Shown in pieces: positions 16,355 to 23,363 of a stretch of 25,207 nt of DNA. Below the pieces are notes generated by a model. That model saw nothing but the letters and a program-made list of their open reading frames with translations. It did not search any database and had not been told where the DNA came from. Position numbers and translations under genes: made by a program. The stretch is from PALSA-1180 sp964624625 (GTDB taxonomy: Bacteria; Oederibacteriota; Muellerivitia; Muellerivitales; Muellerivitaceae): assembly GCA_964624625.1 (NCBI GenBank), contig CAZUXW010000044.1, positions 1 through 25,207 on the forward strand, in the 5' to 3' direction. The first letter of the stretch is position 1. The number at the start of each line of letters is the position of its first letter.

Positions 16355-17425
16355 TTATCTGCTTCTCCGCACGGACCGTTTCACCGCGCCTTCCACCAGG
16401 TCCACCGTCAGGTCCTTCATGCATTTGAAATGCCCCAAGGGGCATGAATTCTTTCCATGCACGTCGCAGGGGCGGCAGGGCAGGTTGGCCACTTCCACGA
16501 CCGAGTGGGGGCCCCAAGGCTCAAAACCCAGGGAAGGCGTGGTGGAGCCGTATATCACGACCACCCGGCATCCCCTGCCCGAAGCCAGGTGGGTCAGGCC
16601 CGAATCGTTCCCGATGAACAGCTCACAGCGTCCCATCAGCGCGATGGATTGTTCCAGGGAATATTCGCCGGCCAGGCAGATGCCCCGCTCCAAGGGCGTG
16701 CCCCTCATGCGGGCTTGGATTTTCCGGATCAAGGGCGCCTCCTCCTTGCTCCCGAACCAAAGCAAGGTGCAGCGGTAATCCTCCACCAGCCTGGTCGCCA
16801 ATTCGGCGTACCTTTCGGGCATCCATTGCTTGGTGAACCAGCGGGATCCGGGCCCCAGTCCCACGACCAGTTGGGATGGGGCGATCCTCCTCTTCTCCGA
16901 GAATTCCCGGATAAAGGCATGGCTTTTTTTGGAGACATGGACCTCGAAATTGATCCGAAGGTGCGGCTGGATGCCCAGGTGGCCCAACACATTCAGGTAT
17001 TTTTGGATGGTGTGAAGGCTCGGTTGTCTGGTGGCCTTCTTCACTAAAAGGCGCCGGCGCACCGCGTCCTTGTCATAAACCAATGTTTTCGCGCCCCTCA
17101 GGAAAAGTCCAACGAGCTGGGTCCTTAGGGAATCATGCAGGTCCAATATCACTTCAGGTTTTATTTTTTTGATCCGGCCAATATGGTCCCAAAGCTTGAA
17201 AAGCCCGCTCCCCTCGAGGGGTATCACCCCGGCCAAGGCGGGGTGGTTTTGAATGGCGGGGGCGTATAGCTTCTTCGTGGCGAAATAAATTTGGGCCTTG
17301 GGGGAGGCGGCCTTAATCCCGTCCAAAACCGGGTTGGTGAGGGCCACGTCGCCCAATGACGAGTAGCGCATCACGAGGATCCGGGGAGGAGCTTTGAGAT
17401 CGGTTTCGGACTTCGGAGGGGTCAC
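16355..17425 (-). CDS. Glycosyltransferase family 9 (LPS heptosyltransferase-like), copy 5
   Basis: 356 residues, GTG start at 17425 with GGAA about 6 nt upstream. The Rossmann motif RILVMRYSSLGDVALTNPVL begins at about residue 15, after a short basic and polar extension. VVGLGPGSRWFTKQWMPERY and LFIGNDSGLTHLASGRG are GT9 signatures, followed by YGSTTPSLGFEPWGPH. Cysteines 317, 320, 328 and 335 form CxxC-x7-C-x6-C. As the first GT9 gene after lpxK, it is the best positional candidate for the heptosyltransferase I step (heptose onto Kdo), but this is inference. It is separated from lpxK and waaF only by palindromes, so cotranscription is likely. Confidence 0.92.
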   Translation of the reverse strand: MTPPKSETDLKAPPRILVMRYSSLGDVALTNPVLDGIKAASPKAQIYFATKKLYAPAIQNHPALAGVIPLEGSGLFKLWDHIGRIKKIKPEVILDLHDSLRTQLVGLFLRGAKTLVYDKDAVRRRLLVKKATRQPSLHTIQKYLNVLGHLGIQPHLRINFEVHVSKKSHAFIREFSEKRRIAPSQLVVGLGPGSRWFTKQWMPERYAELATRLVEDYRCTLLWFGSKEEAPLIRKIQARMRGTPLERGICLAGEYSLEQSIALMGRCELFIGNDSGLTHLASGRGCRVVVIYGSTTPSLGFEPWGPHSVVEVANLPCRPCDVHGKNSCPLGHFKCMKDLTVDLVEGAVKRSVRRSR

Positions 17426-17433
17426 GATAGTTC

Positions 17434-17538
17434 CAATTAGGAATTAGGCGTTGGGAATTCGGAAGTTAAACCAAAACTTTTGGAATCAACTTGTGGTTTT
17501 TTCAAATTCCCAATTCCTAACTCCGAATTCCCAATTGC
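17434..17538. repeat. Intergenic palindrome, family B copy 1 (GGAATTAGGAATT type)
   Basis: Left arm 17434-17470 (CAATTAGGAATTAGGCGTTG) and right arm 17503-17538 (reverse complement CAATTGGGAATTCGGAGTTA) are built from degenerate 7-8 bp GGAATTxG units. It fills the space between the lpxK stop (17541) and the GT9 copy 5 start (17425) almost exactly. Confidence 0.85.
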
Positions 17539-17540
17539 CG

Positions 17541-18659
17541 TCACGATTTGCTGGCCAAGGAAATGCTTTTGAGGACCGTTTCCCAGTGGTTTTTTCCACC
17601 CGTGACCTCCCATTGGATATCCAAAACCAGGATGGGGATTTCCGGCTCCATGTCGCGGGGAAGCTTGACCTCGTCCTTCGCGGTGGTGACCAGGTACTGA
17701 AGGCCACGGGCCTTGGCGTCCTCTAAAATAGCCTTTAATTTTTCCCTCGTATAGGGGTAATGGTCCCTCATGGGGTAAGCGTGGCGGATGAGGACGTTAA
17801 ATTCAGCCAGGGTCCGGATAAAGGAAAGGGGGTTCGCCACCCCGGAAAAGGCTCCCACGGGTACTCCATCCAGGGAGGAAGGCTTCACCTCGCCGCCCGT
17901 CAGGAAATTCCTCAACCCCAGGGGCCGGTAGCAGGATTCCACCACATAGGCCCGGGGATTATGGCGGTGGAGGACGGTTCTAATGTCCTCGGGGCTTCGG
18001 GACATATTCACTTTGTTGAGGATGAAAACGTTGGCCTCATCGATCGCGGTGATGGGCTCCCTCAGCAATCCGGCCGGCAATACCCATCCCGTGCTGAAGG
18101 GGTTGATGCCGTCCACCACCATGATGTCCAGGTCCCGGTGAAGCTCAAAGCGCCGCTGGTAGCCGTCGTCCAGGATGAATAAATCCGGCTTGAACTCCCT
18201 CATGGCCTCCAATCCCGCCTTGTAGCGGTCCTTGCAAACCAATACGGCGGCCTCGGGAACGCTTTCGGCGATGAGGACCGGCTCATCCCCGCCGTCTTCC
18301 GCGCTCACCAGGATTTTCTTGCCGTCGGAAACCCAAACCAGGGAGGACATTTTCCGGTTGCGCCCGTAGCCCCGGCTGAGGACGGCGACCCTTTTCCCCT
18401 GGGCCGTAAAATGCCTGGCCAGGGAGATCACCACCGGGGTCTTTCCCGTGCCGCCGGTCGTGATATTTCCCACGCTGACTACGGGGCAGGTCAACCGGCG
18501 CCGCACCCGGAAGCCGGAGCGGTAGCTTATTTTTTTCAAGATCCATCCTGCCAAAAAAAAGAAAGAAAGGAATTTCAATACGGAAAATAGCGCCCTTTCC
18601 CACCAGGCGCGGGGTTTGTCGTGAAGGAATTTGAGGTAGGCGGTTTCTAAGTCGATCAT
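17541..18659 (-). CDS. lpxK: Tetraacyldisaccharide 4'-kinase LpxK
   Basis: 372 residues. Membrane-associated kinase that adds the 4'-phosphate to the lipid A disaccharide, making lipid IVA. A hydrophobic N-terminal helix (about 24-42, LFSVLKFLSFFFLAGWI) anchors it. Walker A is GNITTGGTGKTP (64-75, K73), followed by VLSRGYGR. DDGYQ (164-168) with HRDLDIMVVDG is the family motif that positions the metal and nucleotide, and AFSGVANPLSF and DHYPYT are conserved further on. ATG at 18659 with only an A-rich AGAAAG upstream, so initiation may be modest. Its substrate is made by LpxB and its product is used by WaaA, both encoded upstream in the same run of genes. Confidence 0.96.
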   Translation of the reverse strand: MIDLETAYLKFLHDKPRAWWERALFSVLKFLSFFFLAGWILKKISYRSGFRVRRRLTCPVVSVGNITTGGTGKTPVVISLARHFTAQGKRVAVLSRGYGRNRKMSSLVWVSDGKKILVSAEDGGDEPVLIAESVPEAAVLVCKDRYKAGLEAMREFKPDLFILDDGYQRRFELHRDLDIMVVDGINPFSTGWVLPAGLLREPITAIDEANVFILNKVNMSRSPEDIRTVLHRHNPRAYVVESCYRPLGLRNFLTGGEVKPSSLDGVPVGAFSGVANPLSFIRTLAEFNVLIRHAYPMRDHYPYTREKLKAILEDAKARGLQYLVTTAKDEVKLPRDMEPEIPILVLDIQWEVTGGKNHWETVLKSISLASKS

Positions 18660-18692
18660 TTTTTCTTTCTAAAGCCCGTTTAAAAAACCTGA

Positions 18693-18766
18693 AGGGGCTG
18701 CCCTCCGCGGCCGCCCTTGGTAAAACCGTCAAAACCAAGGCGGGCGAGCACAGAGGCTTGCCCCTA
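18693..18766. repeat. Intergenic palindrome, family E (AGGGGC...GCCCCT type)
   Basis: Left arm 18693-18721 (AGGGGCTGCCCTCCGCGG) and right arm 18734-18765 (reverse complement AGGGGCAAGCCTCTGTGCTC) are imperfect complements ending in CCTTGGT/ACCAAGG at the loop. Similar GC-rich intergenic elements are seen in many bacteria. It lies between waaA and lpxK. Confidence 0.75.
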
Positions 18767-18794
18767 CATTCCCCCACGCCATTTGCCCCGAAGC

Positions 18795-18815
18795 CCTCAA
18801 GGGGCGAGGGTGTTT
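18795..18815. repeat. Small GC hairpin downstream of waaA
   Basis: CCCTC-AAGGGGC-GAGGG, resembling half of a family D element. On the plus strand a T-rich run follows, but no plus-strand gene ends here; on the minus strand it is about 48 nt past the waaA stop with no T-tract. Confidence 0.4.
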
Positions 18816-18862
18816 TCTATTTTAGGTTTAAGGCAATGATTCGCATCAATGAAAACTAACAT

Positions 18863-20158
18863 TTATGCTTTGTTGTTAATGGGCCAATGCTTTAATACCT
18901 GCGCCACGGTCCGGTCCGTGGCCCCTCGCATGGCGTTCACCGCGTTAAACCCCTTCACGCCGGCCTCTTTCGCCGCTACCTCTTCCAAAAAATTTTTAAA
19001 AACCCCCGTCAATTCCGAGGGTTCTTGAATTTCTACCCCCCCGCCCGATTGGACCAGGGCCAAAGCGGCCTCCCCCACATTCTGGGTAAAGGGCCCGAAA
19101 CAGACCGGCACCGAACCTAGGGCCGGTTCCATGACGTTATGCCCCCCCACCGGCACCAGGGTCCCTCCCACAAAAGCGGCCCGGGACAAGGCATAAGCTA
19201 ACGATAACTCTCCTAAGGTATCCAGCACAATCACTCGTTTGGCCCCTGGCGACTTTTCCATTTCGCTTCGAAGCGCGGCCGCCACTCCCAAGCCCTTTAA
19301 TTTCTCCTGGAATACAACCGCGTTCTTCAAGTGTCGCGGGGCGATCACCAGTTTAACGTCCCCCGACAGATCCAATAGCCGCGAAACCAAGGGCAATAAC
19401 AGGTCATCCTCCCCCTCCCTCAAGCTTCCCAGGGTGAAAAGAATGTCCTTCCGTTCCAGGCCTAAGTCTTTTCCAAACTTCTCAACGGCGGTTATATCGG
19501 GGGTGACCAGGTCATATTTCATCTGTCCCGCGACCATGATCCTTTTTTCGGAAACCCCCAAGGCTGACAATTTTTCAAGATCGCCCTTGGTTTGAACCAA
19601 GCATAGCCCGAAACAATTTAAAGCCGGGGAAAACAGGGCCTTGAACCGCATATAAGAAGGAAAACTACGGTCCGAGATCCGGCCGTTGATGAGAAGAAGG
19701 GGCAGCCCGTTATGCCCCGTTCGGAATAACCAGTTGGGCCAGAATTCCGTTTCCGCGACCAGTACCATGACGGGACGAAAAGCTTGGAAAGCCCTTTTGA
19801 GTGGGCCGGACATGTCGAGGGGCGCGAGAAAAACCGAATCGGCCACTCCCTTTTCCAAGGCGATTTTCTTGCCGGAGGGAGAGGTGGTGGTGAGGATAAT
19901 TTTGGCCTCAGGCTTGGCCTTTCGGAAGGCCTGGCAAAAGGGCGAGATGGCGTTCACTTCCCCCGCGGACGCCGCGTGGAGCCAGACGTTGTAGCCGATC
20001 GACAGCTTTTCCCGATCCGCGCGGGAATAAAACCCAAGACGTTCTTTTAATGAAGCCGAACCCGAAACCAATCCCAAAATTCGCGCAACCATGGATAAAA
20101 GCGCCATGAAGGCTTGGTAAATGAAAACGGCGATGTTTTTATGTTGAGAACTGGTCAA
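18863..20158 (-). CDS. waaA: 3-deoxy-D-manno-octulosonic acid transferase WaaA (KdtA)
   Basis: 431 residues, typical (about 420-430). A GT30 enzyme that transfers Kdo from CMP-Kdo to lipid IVA at the inner membrane. An N-terminal membrane-embedded helix lies at about 9-30. HAASAGEVNA (61-70, the HASSxGE-type catalytic motif; E67 is the likely catalytic base), ETEFWPN (138-144) and FVGGTLVPVGGHNVMEPA are diagnostic. The start is TTG at 20158 with AAGG 7 nt upstream; the ATG at residue 18 has no ribosome site and would cut the membrane helix. How many Kdo residues it adds cannot be read from sequence. A small palindrome (20180-20208) separates it from the acyltransferase gene. Confidence 0.96.
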   Translation of the reverse strand: MTSSQHKNIAVFIYQAFMALLSMVARILGLVSGSASLKERLGFYSRADREKLSIGYNVWLHAASAGEVNAISPFCQAFRKAKPEAKIILTTTSPSGKKIALEKGVADSVFLAPLDMSGPLKRAFQAFRPVMVLVAETEFWPNWLFRTGHNGLPLLLINGRISDRSFPSYMRFKALFSPALNCFGLCLVQTKGDLEKLSALGVSEKRIMVAGQMKYDLVTPDITAVEKFGKDLGLERKDILFTLGSLREGEDDLLLPLVSRLLDLSGDVKLVIAPRHLKNAVVFQEKLKGLGVAAALRSEMEKSPGAKRVIVLDTLGELSLAYALSRAAFVGGTLVPVGGHNVMEPALGSVPVCFGPFTQNVGEAALALVQSGGGVEIQEPSELTGVFKNFLEEVAAKEAGVKGFNAVNAMRGATDRTVAQVLKHWPINNKA

Positions 20159-20179
20159 TGGTTGGCCTTGTTAAATATT

Positions 20180-20208
20180 TTCCCCTTCTCCCTCGAAAGG
20201 CAGGGGAA
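20180..20208. repeat. Short palindrome between the DUF374 gene and waaA
   Basis: TTCCCCT/AGGGGAA 7-bp stem with a 15-nt loop containing a small inner pairing (CCT/AGG). Similar in base content to family D. No T-run directly follows. Confidence 0.55.
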
Positions 20209-20214
20209 TAAAAT

Positions 20215-20862
20215 TCAGAAAAAATTCTCAGCCTCTTTCGTCACCCGATCCATTTCTTTCTGAATCTGTTCCATGACCTTCTGGTCATCACCACCCTCTC
20301 GGGGAACCAAGATAGGCTCTCCGTAGACAAATACGGCCCGGCTAAAGGGCTTCGGGATGATGAACCTGTCCCAGCTTTTCAAACGCCAACAATGTTCCGC
20401 GGCAAATCCAAAAGGCACAATCGGGCATCCGGTCAACCGGGCGATATTGACGGCCCCCGGCTTCATTTCACGGCGGGGCCCCCGGGGGCCGTCGGGAGTG
20501 ATGGCACAACGCTTCCCGGCCTGCAGGTAATCCACCATTTCCCTGGTGGCTTCCTGGCCGCCCCGGGAGCTGGAGCCCCGGACCGCCGTATAGCCGAAGA
20601 ACTTGCCGATGGTGGAGATCAGCTCCCCGTCCCGGCTGGCAGAGATCATGACATGCACATCCTGGTCGCGGTGATACCAGACGCTCATCAGGATCGTTTC
20701 ATGCCAGAGCGACCAAAGGGGCGGTTCGGACTGCTTGCCCCTGGGTCCCAGGTCGGCCCGGCCTTCGGACTTGATGCGGAGGGTCAGGCCCAGCAGGTGG
20801 ATCAAGGGCGTGGCGACGAGAACGATGAGCCAGTCGAAGAAGGAGAGGGTGTGAGTTCTCAC
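20215..20862 (-). CDS. DUF374 lysophospholipid acyltransferase-superfamily protein (candidate lipid A late acyltransferase)
   Basis: 215 residues, usual for DUF374. An N-terminal hydrophobic segment (about 11-28, WLIVLVATPLIHLLGLTL) suggests membrane association. LWSLWHETILMSVWYHRD takes the place of the acyltransferase HxxxxD block; ASRDGELIS, GYTAVRGSSSRGG and ITPDGPRGPRR are family motifs. From memory, and held with moderate certainty, the LpxJ late acyltransferases of Campylobacterota are related to this family. Start is GTG, and the lpxB stop overlaps it by one base (TAGTG), so the two are translationally coupled. Placement between lpxB and waaA, with no lpxL-type gene in view, supports acylation of a lipid A precursor. 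Phospholipid acylation is the alternative. Confidence 0.88.
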   Translation of the reverse strand: MRTHTLSFFDWLIVLVATPLIHLLGLTLRIKSEGRADLGPRGKQSEPPLWSLWHETILMSVWYHRDQDVHVMISASRDGELISTIGKFFGYTAVRGSSSRGGQEATREMVDYLQAGKRCAITPDGPRGPRREMKPGAVNIARLTGCPIVPFGFAAEHCWRLKSWDRFIIPKPFSRAVFVYGEPILVPREGGDDQKVMEQIQKEMDRVTKEAENFF

Positions 20863-22013
20863 TAATTGGCCGCCAAAAGTTTCATTATTTCATCCGCCAC
20901 TTTTCGCGAAGCCTTCGAGGGGTTTGAAACACCCTTCTTGATCTTTTCAAAAGCTTTCAGCTGATGCCCCCGGACTGTTTTATTTTCCAGCAGGGACATG
21001 GTTTCCTTGACCAAGCGGCCGGCTTCCGCTTTTTCCTGGAGCAATTCCTTCACCACCGTCTCCCCCGCCAGAATATTGACCAGGGATACGTTCTGGATTT
21101 TTAAAAACCGCTTGGCCAAGAATCCCGTAACCGCCGCTACTTTATAAACAACGACCATGGGGGTTTTCAGCAAGGCCGTCTCCAAGGTGCTGGTGCCGGA
21201 TTTTACCCAAGCCGTATCGCAAATTTTCCGTAAGTCATAAGCCGGGGCCTCCACGAAGAAGAAGGAATCCTCCGGGGTAATTCCGGCGTAATCCCTGTAG
21301 TCCAAGCCCTGGGGCTTGGGAACGATAAAGGCGGCGTCAGGGTAGGACCTCCTGATAACCCTGGATGCTTCCAGGTAAAGGGGCCAAATCCTCAGGATTT
21401 CGCCCTTTCGACTGCCAGGCATGGCGCAAATCAATGGAAAGTGAGAGGCTTGGATGCCGTTCTTTTTCAAGACCGCGTTTCGATTAACGGCCTTTAGGTC
21501 CATTTCCTCGATCAAAGGATTGCCGACATACACCGCCGGAACGCCTTTCTTGCGGAAGAATTCTTTTTCAAATGGAAAGATTACCAGCAACTTCCGGATA
21601 ACCTTCTTCATCGTCCCGACCCTTTTCTCATTCCAGGCCCAAACCTTTGGCGCCACGTAGTAGCAGACAGGAACCCCTAAGCGGTAGGCGCTTTCCGCCA
21701 ACCTCAAATTAAAGCCGGGAAAATCCACAAGGAATAGCAGGTCGGGCTTTTCATTTTTAAGCCATTTCTCGCATTCCTTGAAGCGGCGGCGGATCGCGGG
21801 ATAGTGCTTCAGGACTTCCCAAAAACCGATCAGGGCCTGTTTTGTCAGGTCATGACGGACTTCCATTCCCGCTTGGGCCATCAAGGGACCGCCCATGCCG
21901 AAAATCCGGATTTTTTTGTCCCTGGACCGCAGGGTCTGGATCACCCTGGCCGCGTGCATATCGCCCGAGGTTTCCCCCGCGACGACCATCATCGACTTCG
22001 GGCGGATCATCAT
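20862..22013 (-). CDS. lpxB: Lipid-A-disaccharide synthase LpxB
   Basis: 383 residues, family length. A GT19 peripheral inner-membrane enzyme that condenses UDP-2,3-diacylglucosamine with lipid X to make the lipid A disaccharide. AGETSGDMHAA (12-22), GMGGPLMAQAGM, LFLVDFPGFNLRLA, CYYVAPKVWAWNEKR, VGNPL and MPGSRKGEI are all classic motifs. Two adjacent ATGs (22013 and 22010) follow GAGGGCG; spacing of 6 nt favours the second, and the difference is one residue. The next gene starts inside its stop codon. A family B palindrome lies directly upstream. Confidence 0.97.
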   Translation of the reverse strand: MMIRPKSMMVVAGETSGDMHAARVIQTLRSRDKKIRIFGMGGPLMAQAGMEVRHDLTKQALIGFWEVLKHYPAIRRRFKECEKWLKNEKPDLLFLVDFPGFNLRLAESAYRLGVPVCYYVAPKVWAWNEKRVGTMKKVIRKLLVIFPFEKEFFRKKGVPAVYVGNPLIEEMDLKAVNRNAVLKKNGIQASHFPLICAMPGSRKGEILRIWPLYLEASRVIRRSYPDAAFIVPKPQGLDYRDYAGITPEDSFFFVEAPAYDLRKICDTAWVKSGTSTLETALLKTPMVVVYKVAAVTGFLAKRFLKIQNVSLVNILAGETVVKELLQEKAEAGRLVKETMSLLENKTVRGHQLKAFEKIKKGVSNPSKASRKVADEIMKLLAAN

Positions 22014-22024
22014 CGCCCTCGTCT

Positions 22025-22189
22025 AATCAGGAATTGGGAATTAGGAATTAGGAATTTCAAACGAAGGATCCCTTTAAAAATATTGAGTCGTTTTTCGTGC
22101 GAGCCACGCCACGCCCTACAGAAAATAAACCCGCCAGCCCAATCTTTAAAACTTTAAATTCCAAACTCCTAATTCCGAATCCCTAATTG
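22025..22189. repeat. Intergenic palindrome, family B copy 2
   Basis: Left arm 22025-22060 (AATCAGGAATTGGGAATTAG) and right arm 22156-22189 (reverse complement CAATTAGGGATTCGGAATTA) match at most positions, built from the same 7-8 bp units as copy 1 but with a longer centre of about 95 bp. It starts 3 nt past the stop codon at 22193 and ends 11 nt before the lpxB start. Confidence 0.85.
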
Positions 22190-22192
22190 TTT

Positions 22193-23266
22193 TTAGTATG
22201 CCGGCGGTTGGGGAACGATCGTGAACTTGATATTCACGTAACCCAGCACAGCCCAACCCTGGTCCCACTTCTCATAACCCAAGTTAAAGGCCAGGGGAAG
22301 GCCCTCGATTTGGCTGTTGAAGAGAACCGGATTTTCCGCCATGCCGATGGGCTTCCAAACCTCGAACTTCCAATTCCTGCCCCAAAAGCGGGTGTTGAAA
22401 CCAGTATAAAAAACCCCAGGCGGGTCGTCGGTCACGTTTTGCAGTTTGGTGGTCAAAAGAGGCAAGAGCTGGGAGTAGTTCATCGAAATAATCCCCAAGG
22501 CGTGGCTGTCCGCCTGCTTAAGCCCGTAGATGTATCCCATATGGACGGCGGTATTGGGAGCGACGGTTTTGCTCATGACGGTGTATACGCCGCCCATGAC
22601 GTTTCCGGCCACTTGGAAACTCTGGGTTCCCGAAGCGCCCGTGGTGGAATTGCCCGAGGCCAACTGGGCCAAGAAAGATAACAGTAGTCCGCTGGCCATG
22701 CCCGGCATATCCCCCTCGTCGTTGAGCCAGGCGTATTTGACGTCGCTGGATAATAGGGCGAATCGGGTCGGTTCCAGGGAATCAATATTGGGTTTGGCGA
22801 AATCCCGCGAAACAATGGAACCGATGTAGTAGGAAAAACCCATGCCCCAATTGAAACCATCCCAACGGTCCCAGGCGTCCGAATAGGCCGTACTCAACAG
22901 AGCCAGGCCGGAACGGGAAATACCGGGAGTACTGGTCATCGTCGGGGTAATGGTGGGAGGCGGGGTAATGGTGCCGGTACAAGTGGGGGTATAGGTATTG
23001 GTGGGGGTGCGGGTGAGGTAAAGGGTCGGAGTATCCGTTAACGCCGCGCCCCAAGTGGAAGTCCAGGTCGGCGTGGCGAATGGATCCTGCGTATTAGTGG
23101 AAGTTGGGGTAAAGGTGGGTGTAAAAGTCGGCGAAAAGGTGGAGGTCGGGGAAGGCGTAAAAGTTGGCATGGGCGTGCTGGTGGAGGTCGGAGAAAACGT
23201 GGGCGATTGGGCCCAAGCGGCTGGAACCACGACACAGGAAAAGAAAGCCAAGAAAATATATTTCAC
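22193..23266 (-). CDS. Small secreted protein with Thr-Pro linker (possible outer-membrane or surface protein)
   Basis: About 357 residues from GTG at 23266 (GTG at 23269 is equally possible). The frame is open to 23440, but that extension translates a palindrome and overlaps the 3D-protein gene in another frame. The chosen start gives a signal peptide (VKYIFLAFFSCVVVPAAWA, cleavage before QSPTF). A Ser/Thr/Pro linker (about 20-115) leads into a 240-residue beta-rich C-terminal part with FSYYIGSIV, VMGGVYTVMSK, MGYIYGLKQ, GFNTRFWGRNWKFEVWKP and LGYVNIKFTI, alternating patterns that would suit a small beta-barrel. No family recognised. It shares its linker style with the two giant surface proteins and lies between the 3D protein and lpxB. 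Confidence 0.75.
   Translation of the reverse strand: MKYIFLAFFSCVVVPAAWAQSPTFSPTSTSTPMPTFTPSPTSTFSPTFTPTFTPTSTNTQDPFATPTWTSTWGAALTDTPTLYLTRTPTNTYTPTCTGTITPPPTITPTMTSTPGISRSGLALLSTAYSDAWDRWDGFNWGMGFSYYIGSIVSRDFAKPNIDSLEPTRFALLSSDVKYAWLNDEGDMPGMASGLLLSFLAQLASGNSTTGASGTQSFQVAGNVMGGVYTVMSKTVAPNTAVHMGYIYGLKQADSHALGIISMNYSQLLPLLTTKLQNVTDDPPGVFYTGFNTRFWGRNWKFEVWKPIGMAENPVLFNSQIEGLPLAFNLGYEKWDQGWAVLGYVNIKFTIVPQPPAY
22925..23212 (-). repeat. Thr-Pro codon repeat array 4 (imperfect linker)
   Basis: About 95 codons of SPTxTP/TPTxT repeats, interrupted by a non-repetitive stretch (DPFATPTWTSTWGAAL), inside the small secreted protein. Shorter and more diverged than the arrays in the giant proteins. Confidence 0.8.
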
Positions 23267-23346
23267 CACCAAGACACCAAGACGCCAAGAAATGCTTTTT
23301 TCTTTCCCAAAAATCAACCCTTGGCGCCTTGGTGCCTTGGTGGTTG
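23266..23346. repeat. Intergenic palindrome, family C (CACCAAGRCGCCAAG type)
   Basis: Left arm 23266-23292 (CACCACCAAGACACCAAGAC) and right arm 23318-23346 (reverse complement CAACCACCAAGGCACCAAGG) differ at only a few positions, with a loop of about 25 bp. The left end supplies the GTGGTG used as the probable start of the small secreted protein. Confidence 0.85.
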
Positions 23347-23363
23347 AATTGTTGGAATTTTTT

